Source of the DNA: Halostreptopolyspora alba
Lineage (GTDB): Bacteria > Actinomycetota > Actinomycetes > Streptosporangiales > Streptosporangiaceae
DNA length: 64,000 bases
Assembly (NCBI GenBank): GCA_003725585.1
Contig: RJMB01000003.1
Span: 295,197-359,196, forward strand
Direction of reading: 5' to 3'
Position 1 is the stretch's first letter. Every line of letters starts with the position of its first letter. Below are positions 50,225-59,474 of the stretch, one piece after another. The notes beneath the pieces were generated by a model, which did not search any database, was not told the origin of the DNA, and was given only the letters and a program-made list of their open reading frames with translations. The translations under genes and the position numbers were made by a program.

Positions 50225-50850
50225 GTCGGGGGTCCCCTTCCGTTGCCACGGTGCCGACACGATGGCGACACCAGGTACGGATTCTGCAGGTCGGGAGTGA
50301 TGCCAACCCCAACTGCGACCGAGATCCCACCGAACTGCAGCTGGCGCCGTGTCCTCGGGTCGGGAACGACCGCGTTACGACGGGGGGTACGGGGGTCGGC
50401 GAACCCCACTCCTGACCCACAGGGAACTTCCTCTCGGGGCCTCGCCACGTGCGCCCCGAGCGCCTCCGCGCCTCGTGCCCAAGGCCCCTTACGGGCGGGT
50501 GTACGCCCGCGGGCATCGTGAGGGGAGGGACACCGTCACCCCGACACACACGATGCCGGCGTGCCTGGCGGGCGGGATGCCCGTGTGGGCCGCTTCGTCG
50601 CACGAGCTGTGGGGGCGTGGCTCTGGTGGTTCATCTCTCGGACTGCGAGGCCCGAGGCGGTTCTCCGGCCGGGCAGCATCGGCGTTCGCTGTCGCGATGG
50701 ATCACCGTCTCGCTGGGCGCCGCGCTGGTGACCGCCGGGATGGGGCGCACATCCCGGGGCCGGCTCACTCCCGCCGGGTTCCGCTCGCCCGGCCGCTCAC
50801 GTACCGGGGGTGCCCATCAATCCCTGTGTAGGCGGATGTGACTTCGAGGT
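50225..50850. other. 626-bp region without a convincing gene
   Basis: The region upstream of the exported EEP protein. Frames on both strands lack motifs and ribosome sites; apart from the likely promoter of the minus-strand gene near 50230-50300 nothing is recognisable. Confidence 0.35.
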
Positions 50851-51180
50851 ATGAGTGTCATGGGCACCCTGTTCTCGCTCGCTGAGCGGCTTGGGCGCGA
50901 TGGCCGTAAGTGCGCCCCGGCCACCAAACTGGCCGGTGAACTGGTCGAACCCTTCGACGACAAGCTAATCGGCAAGAACATCGCCAGCTACGGGAGCGGG
51001 GATCTATTCCGCATCGACGAACTGCGCCACACGGAGCTGGAACGGTGCGGGGCCGAACTGCCGTTCCAGGCGCTCACCGAACGCGAGGAGAAGAACAGCG
51101 CAGCCACCCTCTCCAACGAAGCCTTCGGCAAAGCGCGCATGTACCCGCGCACATGTGCGAGGCAGCGGGAAACATCATGG
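50851..51180 (+). other. Possible gene fragment, unrecognised
   Basis: A frame beginning ATG 50851 encodes about 110 residues of protein-like composition (FSLAERLGRDGRK, ELVEPFDDKLIGKNIASYG, RIDELRHTELERCGAELPFQ, LTEREEKNSAATLSNEAFGK) before it runs into sequence antisense to the minus-strand gene at 51175-51567, where it stops looking like a protein. It may be the front part of a gene cut by the insertion events seen just to the right. I cannot assign a family. Confidence 0.3.
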
Positions 51181-51567
51181 GTTCGGGGACGAGCCGTGAC
51201 TGCGGGCGGCGCGGTAGTCCTGGTATTCCGAACCGATGACTCCCTGGTTGACCCAGCGGTCCTGGGACGCACCGAGGTGGTGTTCGGCGAGGGCGAGCGC
51301 CTCGTTGGGGTCGGCGACAGCACCGATGATCTTTCCCCAGCTCTCCTCGTCCGGATCGAGCGGTGGGAACTCCGAGACGTCCAGGAAAGAGTCGGTACCC
51401 ACGTCCACGACCTCACCAAGGTAGAGCGTGACGCGGTCCTCGCCGGGCCCGAGTGTGGCCCAACGGATGATGTGCTGCTCGCCGTGGTCGAAGCCGCCAA
51501 GGAATTGTTCGATCTCTTTTCCACGGCGCAAGGCTCCGATGGCCAAGGGCGGACTCAGGTACCGCAC
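51175..51567 (-). CDS. Conserved-looking 130-residue protein of unknown function
   Basis: A compact frame starting at GTG 51567 with GGGAG seven bases upstream. The product is acidic and well folded in appearance: GKEIEQFLGGFDHGEQHIIRW, VTLYLGEVVDVGTDSFLDVS, EESWGKIIGAVADPNEALALAEHHLGA. It does not match a family I know; the pattern of a short N-terminal strand, a value-reporting beta segment and a C-terminal helix is like small immunity or accessory proteins of actinomycetes. The IS3 remnant ends immediately upstream of its ribosome site. Confidence 0.6.
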   Translation of the reverse strand: MRYLSPPLAIGALRRGKEIEQFLGGFDHGEQHIIRWATLGPGEDRVTLYLGEVVDVGTDSFLDVSEFPPLDPDEESWGKIIGAVADPNEALALAEHHLGASQDRWVNQGVIGSEYQDYRAARSHGSSPNP

Positions 51568-51599
51568 GTCGTGCTCCCTCGTGCTCGTTGGGCGGGCGG

Positions 51600-51786
51600 C
51601 CTGACCGGCACAGCGTGACCGCGTCGGCGCGGGTGGCGAAGCGGGTGCGGCCGATCAGCTCGGTCTCCAGAAAGGCGAAGAAGCTCTCGGCCACCGCGTT
51701 GCCGAAACCGATTCGGTGCGCCCCGTCGACGGGCTGATCCCGACCTCGACGCAGCGCCGTCCGAAGGCCAGGCTGGTGTATTGGGC
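51600..51786 (-). mobile_element. IS3-family transposase remnant (frameshifted C-terminal part)
   Basis: On the minus strand QYTSLAFGRRCVEVGISPSTG, followed in a shifted frame by FGNAVAESFFAFLETELIGRTRFATRADA, reproduces the end of an IS3-type DDE integrase domain (usual order: AQYTS-AF, S-x-G, YDNA-x-ESFFA-LK-E). The two pieces are out of frame and nothing upstream encodes the DDE Asp residues, so it is dead. Confidence 0.75.
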
Positions 51787-51790
51787 GAGT

Positions 51791-52015
51791 TCAATCGGTC
51801 GATGCAACACCGGCCTGTGGTAGTGATCGTAGCTGCTCTTCGAAGACCTCGGCCGGGGGTCGCCAGTCGAGGATCTTGCGAGATCGGTTGTTGATCGCCA
51901 GGGCGACGGCTTCGAGGTCCTGGGCCGACCACCGGGACAGGGCGGTGCCTTTGGGGAAGTACTGGCGCAGCAGCCCGTTGGTGTTCTCGTTCGTCGGTCG
52001 CTGCCAGGGTTGCCA
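51791..52015 (-). mobile_element. IS30-family transposase remnant (C-terminal 74 codons)
   Basis: Reading the minus strand from 52015, WQPWQRPTNENTNGLLRQYF then PKGTALSRWSAQDLEAVALA then INNRSRKILDWRPPAEVFEE is the characteristic end of IS30 transposases, including the catalytic Glu region (N-E-N-x-N-G-L-L-R-Q-Y-F-P-K). The N-terminal HTH and the DDE Asp residues are missing. It stops five bases from the IS3 remnant, so the two elements were joined by deletion. Confidence 0.8.
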
Positions 52016-52200
52016 GCTCGGCCGTCACCTCCGCAGCGCTGTGGGGCGCACCAGGAGGCACCCCTCCGCAACCCTCCCCGGTCGCCTGGCCAACGTAGGA
52101 TGCGTCGCGTGAGACCTGGAAGCCCCCGCCGTTGGTGCGGCCGTGGGGTGTCCCACCGCCCGCCGCGATGGGGGCGTGTCAGAGAGTGGGAAGAGAACAC

Positions 52201-53031
52201 GTGGCCAACATCTTCACGAACTTCCTGCGCATCGTTCCCCATCCCGGACAGGCCATCGGTCCCGACGAGGCGGGATGGATCGTCGAGCGGGTGCTCAACG
52301 ACCGCGGCTCCTACAACGTCCCCGTGGCGGCGCATCGCGCAAGTGACGGGGGACTCCTCGATATCCAGGCCGGATCGAGGAAGAACCCGTATTTCCACGA
52401 CTTCTGTGAGGAACATCCGGAGCGCTATGCCTTCGTGGGGGAGCGGTTCTTCGATGACGGCGGAACCGTGGACACTATGTTCGGCCTCGGCCCAGGAGAA
52501 GAATGGTCGGATTTCGGCCCCTGCTGGTACGGCTTCGACGAGGTGCGCGTGCTCGGGGCCGCCGTGCACCTGCCCGCCGTGGGCACGCGCTCCGGCTGGG
52601 CGCCGCTCGGCGACGGCTGCTGGCAGGCGAGCCTGGTCGGGCGCTACCAGACGGGCAATGACCGAGCCGACATCGCGAAGGCGGGACCGTGCTCGATGAA
52701 GGTTGAGTGGAACCCACCGGTGGCCGATGTTCAACCGGGTGGGCTGGCCACGCCCACGACCCCAGCGTACTGGGACGTCGACATCATGGGGTTGCAGCCG
52801 GCCGCGTTGGAGCCTCTGGTGGTCCATGGCAGTCTGCAGGCCGACGACAGGCCGCAGGTGGAACGTGTGGAACTGCTGTGGCGCGGCCGCGTCGTGCATC
52901 GGACCCAGATGGAGTACGACGACGTGCTCGAGGAGTATGTATGGGAGCAGCGCAGTGCCGATGACTGGGACAACTGCCTGAACCCGCAGTACATCGCCAG
53001 CATGGACGCCTTGCGTCACGAAGCTGGGTAA
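52201..53031 (+). CDS. Unknown 276-residue protein
   Basis: A long high-G/C3 frame whose start I place at GTG 52201 (GGAAGAGA upstream; GTG 52186 and others are possible). The product is acidic, Trp- and Gly-rich, without signal peptide or membrane segments (NIFTNFLRIVPHPGQAIG, GPDEAGWIVERVLNDRG, FGPCWYGFDEVRVLGAAVHLP, YWDVDIMGLQPAALEPLVVHG, VERVELLWRGRVVHRTQMEY). It may be a two-domain beta-rich protein. I recognise no family. It sits between dead insertion sequences, suggesting acquired DNA. Confidence 0.6.
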   Translation: MANIFTNFLRIVPHPGQAIGPDEAGWIVERVLNDRGSYNVPVAAHRASDGGLLDIQAGSRKNPYFHDFCEEHPERYAFVGERFFDDGGTVDTMFGLGPGEEWSDFGPCWYGFDEVRVLGAAVHLPAVGTRSGWAPLGDGCWQASLVGRYQTGNDRADIAKAGPCSMKVEWNPPVADVQPGGLATPTTPAYWDVDIMGLQPAALEPLVVHGSLQADDRPQVERVELLWRGRVVHRTQMEYDDVLEEYVWEQRSADDWDNCLNPQYIASMDALRHEAG

Positions 53032-53300
53032 GTCCACCACGCCGCGCGAGCATGCGGAGACCCGGCGACCCCCTCGGTGCCGCGTCGCTCCCTCGCCCTG
53101 AACGCGGCGGTGGTAGCGGGGGACACCACGGTGGACCTTCGTGAGTTCTTGTTGATCGGCGGTCCAGATCGGCCTTCTGTTGTCGCCCCAAGGTTCGACG
53201 GCTCACAAACTGCGATCAACGCGCCGCCTGCCGCCGGGCACCCCTCGGCGCCCGGCAATCTCGAACCCCCGCGGTACTCATAGGGCACCGCGACACCGAT

Positions 53301-53445
53301 AAATGGGGGCCGGCCCGCCGCAAACACCCAGTCCTGCACAAGCGTCGCCATCCCGTCGTGCTACAGCAAGGCGGCGGTCTCCGGCTGCAGCACGCCGTCG
53401 GCGACCTCCAACACCACCGCGTCGGATCCGGCCGGTGGCGACGGA
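53301..53445 (-). pseudogene. Remnant of a P-loop-type or epimerase-like gene with in-frame stop
   Basis: The minus strand encodes GSDAVVLEVADGVLQPETAALL, an in-frame TAG, then HDGMATLVQDWVFAAGRPP. The block resembles a conserved bacterial pattern of the form 'G-x-D-x-V-V-x-E-V-A-D-G-L-x-Q-x-E-T-A-x-L-L ... f-a-a-G' in envelope-biosynthesis ATPases. The stop codon within the motif and loss of similarity after it show decay. Family assignment is tentative. Confidence 0.4.
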
Positions 53446-53739
53446 GGTCGGATCGGCACCGGGCCACCGCCCAGCGTCGGAGGAAGGCGTCGGCGGCGGT
53501 CAGGCAGGTTCGGTGTCCGCCTCCTCCGCGTCCGTTCCCCCTTTGCCGGGGGTTCTCCTCCCTCGGGGGATTTCCGCTGACGGTACGCCCACCGGAGGCG
53601 CCCCATACACGAATGGCCAGCTCCCCAGGCCCCACCGGCCGCCGCGACTCAGGCCAGACCGGCGGGCACGCCAACCACGGGATCGTCCACGGAACCACTG
53701 GCCCCCTGGCCCTGCTGTCCCCGCGGTCAGAGCCGGAAG

Positions 53740-53908
53740 CACGGTCGAGGGCCACACCCAGGCCATCGGACGCATCTGCGCCTGGCTGGTGCGCAACCGT
53801 CCTCTGGCGCGAGGCTACGAGCGCGACCCCACCAACTCCGAGACGATGGTCAAGATCGCGATGATCCGGTTGATGGCCACACAGCTGGCCAAGCAGAGCG
53901 CGCGATAG
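53740..53908 (+). mobile_element. IS5-family transposase remnant (C-terminus)
   Basis: The end of a plus-strand frame reads AIGRICAWLVRNRPLARGYERDPTNSETMVKIAMIRLMATQLA, the typical C-terminus of IS5/IS1112-like transposases ('R-x-F-A-W-L-x-R-x-R-R-L-A-x-x-Y-E-R'). Upstream there is no intact transposase. It stops at 53906-53908. Confidence 0.75.
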
Positions 53909-54395
53909 AGCGACCGCCCAGCCGACCGAACCGCGTAACCACCCGATTACCCACCAGCCTCTCATCCTGTGAGGCGACCGAACGCGGCATACACCGGAAA
54001 ACCCCGGCTCGTTCCGGACCCCAGCGGATTCGAGGAACAGCGTGAGCATCAGTCCTCGCCTCACAGCGACCGCCGTCCGCGCCGTCGCTGTCGCCAAGGC
54101 CCTGACCTGGGTCGGGCTGGCATGTACGTCAAGTACCTGGGCAGCGGCAGTGAGGCCGACGTGCGCCTCTTCGGCCCCGTGCACGCGGCGCGTTCAGATA
54201 CTTATTTTGCGCGACACGAGGGAATTATTTGCGTTAGGGGTTCGCGTATCGGCAACCGCCCTGTGATTGGGGGCATCGGCCCGCATTACGCACTTGAGCT
54301 TGGCCGCGTTTCCTGGTTGCGCACCCCGCCGACCTGGTTAGTATGCACTATTATCGACTCTAGCCAACCGGCTCCGCTTCCAGATATCCGTGCTC
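53909..54395. other. 487-bp region leading into the glycan gene cluster
   Basis: No gene recognised. From about 54185 the sequence becomes clearly AT-richer (for example TTATTTTGCG and GAATTATTTGCG stretches), which suggests promoter sequence for the operon at 54485. Confidence 0.4.
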
Positions 54396-54425
54396 ACTGT
54401 GGGAATCTTCGACGATTCCCACAGT
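54396..54425 (+). terminator. Strong hairpin upstream of the glycan operon
   Basis: ACTGTGGGAATC (54396-54407) and GATTCCCACAGT (54414-54425) form a perfect 12-bp stem with a 6-nt loop. A T-rich tract follows (TTCTCGTCTCCGTCGTTGTG). It ends 60 bp before the methyltransferase ATG. It could terminate incoming transcription from the IS region or act as an attenuator in the leader of the operon. Confidence 0.65.
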
Positions 54426-54484
54426 TCTCGTCTCCGTCGTTGTGTTCTCGAAAATGAGCGTAGTTGATTCGTGGAGGTTGCGTT

Positions 54485-55537
54485 ATGCGGCTGCCAAAGG
54501 CTCGCCTTTGGGTTCCACCAGCGGCCGTCGCGACCTGCGGGGCAGGGTTCCTTGTCACGTTCCGCGGGTTCGATGTACTGGGCTGGGCGACGACCCTGGA
54601 GCTCGCCGCCTTGGGCACGGTTGGGATGGCCGTGGGCGTGCTCGTCATCATGGTGCGCAGAGTGGCGTACCAGGTGCGCCGGCTAAGCCAGGTGTCCGAC
54701 ACGAACACCCGCGGAATATCCGAGGCGATTGGCGAGTGCCGCGTCGAGCTCACGGGAGCGGTGGAGGGCGCCCGCGCGGAATTCCAAGAGCTCCGCGGTG
54801 ATCTGGAGAACACGCCCGCAGCGATCGCCGAACGCGTCGACGAATATCAGCCCGGGAATTCCCGAGAGCTCACAGAGCACATCACCCGGCAGGGGTGCGC
54901 TGACCACGGGCAGCAGGCGGCCTGGTGGGAATTGCGTGACTTCCTGCGGCCCGCTTCGTTCATGCCGGCACTGCGTGGTTGGGCGGAGTCGCCCGACGTA
55001 CTTCGGCTGGTCGCCCGCGCCATAGGCGAACACCGGCCCAAACTGGTCGTCGAGTGCGGCAGCGGGTCCTCCAGCATCTGGCTTGGCTACGCGCTGCGCA
55101 AAGCGGGCACCGGAAAGCTGGTGGCACTCGAACACGACGAGCGGTACGCGCGGCTGACACGGGACATGGTCGCCGCCCACGGGCTGAGCGACATCGTCGA
55201 CGTGCGCCATGCGCCACTGGCGGACTGGCGCTCGGATCCAGACGCCGGCTTCCAGGACAGTCATTGGTACTCCCTGGATTTCGTGCGCGACCTGGTCGAT
55301 ATCGAACTGCTGTTCATCGGCGGACCACCGGCAGGCACAGGGAAACAGGACCGCTACCCGGCCGGTCCCATTCTGTTCCCCTTGTGCTCGCCGTCGGCCA
55401 TGGTCGTCCTGGACGACGCGGACCGCGCCGACGAGCAGGCTATCGGCGACCGCTGGCTGGCCGACGACCCGGACCTGCGGCGCGAGGTCGTGGCGGCGGA
55501 GAAGGGCACCCACGTCTTCACCTGGCGGTCGGCATGA
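54485..55537 (+). CDS. Membrane-anchored class I SAM methyltransferase
   Basis: A 350-residue protein with two N-terminal hydrophobic segments (WVPPAAVATCGAGFLVTF and LGTVGMAVGVLVIMV), a 90-residue coiled-coil-like linker (GECRVELTGAVEGARAEFQELRGDLEN) and a C-terminal Methyltransf_24-like domain: LVVECGSGSSSIWLGYAL (motif I), KLVALEHDERYARLT, then LLFIGGPPAGTGKQDRYPAG and MVVLDDADRADEQ. ATG 54485 follows GGAGG by seven bases. The stop overlaps the next gene (ATGA). It probably methylates a glycan or lipid-linked sugar at the inner membrane face, together with the two glycosyltransferases downstream. Confidence 0.85.
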   Translation: MRLPKARLWVPPAAVATCGAGFLVTFRGFDVLGWATTLELAALGTVGMAVGVLVIMVRRVAYQVRRLSQVSDTNTRGISEAIGECRVELTGAVEGARAEFQELRGDLENTPAAIAERVDEYQPGNSRELTEHITRQGCADHGQQAAWWELRDFLRPASFMPALRGWAESPDVLRLVARAIGEHRPKLVVECGSGSSSIWLGYALRKAGTGKLVALEHDERYARLTRDMVAAHGLSDIVDVRHAPLADWRSDPDAGFQDSHWYSLDFVRDLVDIELLFIGGPPAGTGKQDRYPAGPILFPLCSPSAMVVLDDADRADEQAIGDRWLADDPDLRREVVAAEKGTHVFTWRSA

Positions 55538-57558
55538 TCGAACACACGCTGCGGTCGGCGTTGGACCTGCTCGGCGGGGACTTCGCGCTCCTCAGCCACA
55601 TTGGAGGCCCCACGGCGCGGACCCGGCTCCCGGCCATCAAGCCGGCTGAATGCGGGCGGGTGGTCGATCTCGATGGCGAGGCAACGGACGGGGGCCTCGG
55701 GCCGCCCGAAGCCGGAAACGGCGACACCGATGCCGGACCCGCGGGCCTGGTCGCGCTCGTGGCGGCGACACCCGCTGACTTCAGGCGGGCCGTGGTGCTC
55801 AGCGACGGGTTTCCCCCCGCGGCGCACATCCTGCTGGGCATCGCTACCCTGCCGCCGAACGCCGGACCCCCGCTGCCGATCCCGCCAGGGTTGGGCCAGT
55901 GGAAAGAGCTGTACGACATGCATGTCCACCGGCACGAGGACGACGCGTGGAGCTGTGAGCTCTGCTTCCTGGAGCCGGTGGCACCGAGGGAGGCGGTCGT
56001 GGCGGTGGCGCGGGCGATCGGCGGCGGCCGTAGGGCTTCGGCGATCGCTCCACTGGCCGCCCTGAGCGGCCCGGACACGTCACTGTGGCGCCCGGGTGAC
56101 CCGGGGGCGATCCCGGTCGGCGCGAGCGGCCCGGTGCCGCTGCGCCGGGTGACGCCCAGAGCCGACATCGCGCTGCGCTCTCACAGCGGTGGGCCACCCG
56201 ATTGGGGCGATGATCGCGTCGGCTGTGTCGACCGCGCGGGGCTGGCCGCACTCTCCTGGGAGAGGTTCGGCCGTTTCGGCGGAGGTACGTTGATCAGCGA
56301 CCTGCGGCCCGGGGCGCTGGACGTGGACGACGTTCCGCCGATCGACGAGCGGGTCGTCAACCCGGCCGGCTTCGAGCGGCACACGGGCCCGCGTATCGCC
56401 AGCCTGATGCCGCGGCGGCACCGGTGGGCCGTTGTCGACGGCCGGAGGGAACTCTTCCAGGTTCCCGACTCGGGAACCATCACCGACGTTGACCTCAGCC
56501 GCCTTCGGTATCTGCGTGGGATCCGCGTGGAGTGGAGCCGGCACAGCGGGCCGCTGTCGGCCGTCCGCGCCGTCGCTGGCCTGGCCGCGGGAGGCGTTCC
56601 TGTGTTCAGCGGCCCGGCGCCTCACTGGGCGCGCTGTCTGGGCGAGGATCTGCGCTCCTTGCTCACCGCGGTCACGGCCGACGACCTCGCCGACCCGCTG
56701 ACCCGCGAGGAGCACAGTGTGCGGCTACGCCGGGCAGCATTGCGGACGCACGGCACCCTGGCACGGTGGCGGCGGATCGGGGCCCGCGCCGGAGTTCCCG
56801 CACCGCAGGCCCCTTTGGTCTCGGTCGTCGTCTGCACGAGACGCCCCGGAATGATCGACTTCGTCCTGCGGCAGCTCGCGCGGCAGCGTGGAGTCGACTT
56901 CGAGGTGGTCCTCGGACTGCATGGCTACACCCCGGAGCTTCCCGAGGTGCGCTCGGCCATCGCCGCGTTCCGGGCCAGGGGCCACGAACTGACCGTCCAC
57001 GCGGCCGACGGCGACACCGTCTACGGAACCATGTTCAACCAGGCGGTGGCCCGGGCGAGCGGAAGCCTCATCGCCAAGATGGACGACGACGACTGGTATT
57101 CGCCAGACCACCTGGCCGACCTGCTACTGGCGCGGACCTACTCCGGCGCTGACGTCGTCGGGTGCCCCAGAGACTTCGTTTACCTGGAGGAACTCGACCA
57201 GACACTGCGCTCCACCAAGGAGACGGAGCGGATCACTTCGAATGTCACGGGGGGCACCCTCTGCGTGGATCGTGTGGTCCTCGACGAGCACGAGGGTTTC
57301 CGGCCGCTTCCCCACGCGATCGACTCCCAGCTCCTGCTCGCCGTGGCGCGCTCCGGCGGGCGGATCTACTGCACGCACGGACTCGGCTACGTCATACGCC
57401 GCGGCACGTCCGGCCACACCTGGGACGAGGAAGCCGGGTACTTCCTGCGCCGCAGCACCCGGCAATGGTCCGGCTGGAGGCCCAGCGAACTGCTCGAATG
57501 CGAGCCAGGCGATGAGCCGGCAGCGGTGGCCAGTACGCCCTCCAGAGTCGGCGGTTGA
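55534..57558 (+). CDS. Large glycosyltransferase: unknown N-terminal region plus GT2 domain
   Basis: A 674-residue protein. Residues 430-650 are a family-2 glycosyltransferase: PLVSVVVCTRRPGMIDFVLRQLARQ, then SGSLIAKMDDDDWYSPDHLADLL with the DxD metal site (near 515), and GGTLCVDRVVLDEHEGFRPL. The first 430 residues are not a second GT2; they hold repeated Arg/Asp-rich segments such as DIALRSHSGGPPDWGDDRVG, WAVVDGRRELFQVPD and RYLRGIRVEWSRHSG that may form a glycan-binding or GT-B-like domain. No membrane segment is evident. It lies between a membrane methyltransferase and another GT2, indicating surface-polysaccharide assembly. Confidence 0.85.
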   Translation: MIEHTLRSALDLLGGDFALLSHIGGPTARTRLPAIKPAECGRVVDLDGEATDGGLGPPEAGNGDTDAGPAGLVALVAATPADFRRAVVLSDGFPPAAHILLGIATLPPNAGPPLPIPPGLGQWKELYDMHVHRHEDDAWSCELCFLEPVAPREAVVAVARAIGGGRRASAIAPLAALSGPDTSLWRPGDPGAIPVGASGPVPLRRVTPRADIALRSHSGGPPDWGDDRVGCVDRAGLAALSWERFGRFGGGTLISDLRPGALDVDDVPPIDERVVNPAGFERHTGPRIASLMPRRHRWAVVDGRRELFQVPDSGTITDVDLSRLRYLRGIRVEWSRHSGPLSAVRAVAGLAAGGVPVFSGPAPHWARCLGEDLRSLLTAVTADDLADPLTREEHSVRLRRAALRTHGTLARWRRIGARAGVPAPQAPLVSVVVCTRRPGMIDFVLRQLARQRGVDFEVVLGLHGYTPELPEVRSAIAAFRARGHELTVHAADGDTVYGTMFNQAVARASGSLIAKMDDDDWYSPDHLADLLLARTYSGADVVGCPRDFVYLEELDQTLRSTKETERITSNVTGGTLCVDRVVLDEHEGFRPLPHAIDSQLLLAVARSGGRIYCTHGLGYVIRRGTSGHTWDEEAGYFLRRSTRQWSGWRPSELLECEPGDEPAAVASTPSRVGG

Positions 57559-57598
57559 CGAAGCGCACGCCGCTCAAGCACACGGATTGGGGGACCGA

Positions 57599-59245
57599 GT
57601 GACAGTCGTGGACGACGGGTCGCGCGAACCAGAGGGGCGGGACGGGACCGCCAACCGCGGCAGCGTGAAAATACCCGACCGGGTACAGCCCCGAGTGCGG
57701 CACAACGACTATTCCGTGCTCCAACCGCCGCCACTGGGCGGCTGGACTCCCACACTCGACGTCTCGGTGGTCATACCGGCCTTCGGAGAGACCGAGAAGC
57801 TGCACCTGGTGCTGGCCGCGCTCGCCGCGCAAACCTACCCCGCTCACCTGCTCGAAGTGGTGGTTGTCGACGATGGCAGCGATCCACCGCTCACACTTCC
57901 CGAGATCAGGCCAGAGAACACCCGGATTGTCCCAACGGCCCCGGGGCTCTGGGGCTCGGCCAACGCCGTCAACACCGGTGCGGCGGCCTCAGACGGGAGC
58001 GTGATCCTGCGACTGGACTCGGACATGCTCGTATACAGCGATCACGTGGAGTCCCAGCTTCGCTGGCAGCACATCGCGGACTACCTCGCGGTGCTCGGCC
58101 ACAAGATGTTTCCCGAGTTCGTCCCGGGACTGCTTACTCCACAGCGGACCTACGAAGCAGTGCGCGGAGGGCGCGCCGCCGAGCTGTTCGACCGCGAACG
58201 CGCCGGAGCGCACTGGGTGGAACAGGTCATCGACCGCACCGATCGGCTGCGCTCCGCGGGCTCCAGCGCCTACTGCGTGTTCGTCGGGGCTACCGGGTCG
58301 GTGCACCGCGACCTCTTCGACGCCGTCGGCGGAATGGACCCGGCGCTCATCCTCGGCGGAGACACCGAGCTGGGGTACCGCCTCGCACAGGCGGGGGCCG
58401 TGTTCGTCCCCGATCTCGATTCCAGCAGCTGGCACCTCGGCAACTCCCAGATGCGTCTGCGCCGCGAGAGCGGTGCCCGCTACCGGCACCCGTTCGTCAG
58501 CAACCGCGTGCCGCTCTTCCGAGAGCGCCGCAAGATTCACGGCAGGCAGTGGTCGGTGCCCTACATCGACGTGATCATCGACTCGGGCGGCCACCGGCTC
58601 GAGGACGTCCGCGTCACCGCGGACCGCGTGCTCGCCGGAGATATGAGCGACATCCGTGTCTTCCTCGTCGGACCATGGGCGACTCTCGGCGCGAGCCCCC
58701 GCACGCCGCTCGACGACCCGGAGCTGGACCTTCGCCTGCTACGGGAGACCTACCGAGGGGAGAGCCGGGTCCGGTTCGTCGACGAGCCACCCGGAATCGA
58801 CCGCTCGGTGCCGTTCCGGCTCACGTTACCCGCTGGCTCCCTGCCCACACCTCGGGCCCTGCGCGTGGTCACTGACACCGCCGAGGCCGAGGAAGCTGGG
58901 CTGGTCAGTGTCGTGCTGCCGCACGCCAAGTCCACAGCGGCGCCGCATTCGCGCCTGGAACGCACCGCCGCGTTCGCGCGGGCACGCCATCTCGGCGCGA
59001 CGGAGGCCGATATCGACCGGGTCGTGGGCGAGATCTACGGGGTGCACTGGATGGACTGGGCCGGGAGCTTCGTCGACGACCCCGCCCATGACGGACCCGC
59101 CGTGCCGTGCGACTGGCAGGCGGAGCTGCGGAAGGCCCAGCTGGAGGCCAAGCGGCAGCGAGCACGCGCCGACAGGTTGGAGCGCAAGCTGCGCTGGCTG
59201 CGGCGGCTGCGCACCCCCGAGATCTGGCGCCGGGTCTTCCGCTGA
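57599..59245 (+). CDS. GT2 glycosyltransferase with C-terminal coiled coil
   Basis: A 548-residue GT-A glycosyltransferase. VSVVIPAFGETEKLHLVLAALAAQTYP opens the domain, VVVDDGSDPPLT and GSVILRLDSDMLVYSDHVESQ (DxD) follow, and ALILGGDTELGYRLAQAGAVFVPD carries the ED-type acceptor-base motif of polymerising GT2 enzymes. From about 520 a basic coiled coil (LRKAQLEAKRQRARADRLER) ends the protein. The start is GTG 57599 behind GGGGGA, 40 bp after the previous gene. It may extend a teichoic-acid-like or capsular chain. Confidence 0.85.
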   Translation: MTVVDDGSREPEGRDGTANRGSVKIPDRVQPRVRHNDYSVLQPPPLGGWTPTLDVSVVIPAFGETEKLHLVLAALAAQTYPAHLLEVVVVDDGSDPPLTLPEIRPENTRIVPTAPGLWGSANAVNTGAAASDGSVILRLDSDMLVYSDHVESQLRWQHIADYLAVLGHKMFPEFVPGLLTPQRTYEAVRGGRAAELFDRERAGAHWVEQVIDRTDRLRSAGSSAYCVFVGATGSVHRDLFDAVGGMDPALILGGDTELGYRLAQAGAVFVPDLDSSSWHLGNSQMRLRRESGARYRHPFVSNRVPLFRERRKIHGRQWSVPYIDVIIDSGGHRLEDVRVTADRVLAGDMSDIRVFLVGPWATLGASPRTPLDDPELDLRLLRETYRGESRVRFVDEPPGIDRSVPFRLTLPAGSLPTPRALRVVTDTAEAEEAGLVSVVLPHAKSTAAPHSRLERTAAFARARHLGATEADIDRVVGEIYGVHWMDWAGSFVDDPAHDGPAVPCDWQAELRKAQLEAKRQRARADRLERKLRWLRRLRTPEIWRRVFR

Positions 59246-59289
59246 TCCGGGGCGGTGCGGGCGTTCTCTGGCCGCGGCGCCCTGCGAGG

Positions 59290-59474
59290 GCGCGGACACC
59301 ACCTTTGGCCGCGCGATCGTGTTCTCCCTGCTGGGCCGGCCGAGCAGACACGAACCCCGTATCGGCGAGCTTACCGCGGCGCTGGGCGAACTAGACGAGG
59401 CCAGTCACGAGCACTCGCACGACCCGCTACAACACTGCATCGCAACACTCGACGTCACACCCGAGGACCAGTAG
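59290..59474 (+). other. Short coding-like tail, possible gene fragment
   Basis: A plus-strand frame ending TAG 59472-59474 encodes TTFGRAIVFSLLGRPSRHEP, then RIGELTAALGELDEASHEHS and IATLDVTPEDQ, with G/C-rich third positions. No proper start or ribosome site is visible, so it may be the 3' end of a deleted gene. The rest of 59246-59709 shows nothing. Confidence 0.25.
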
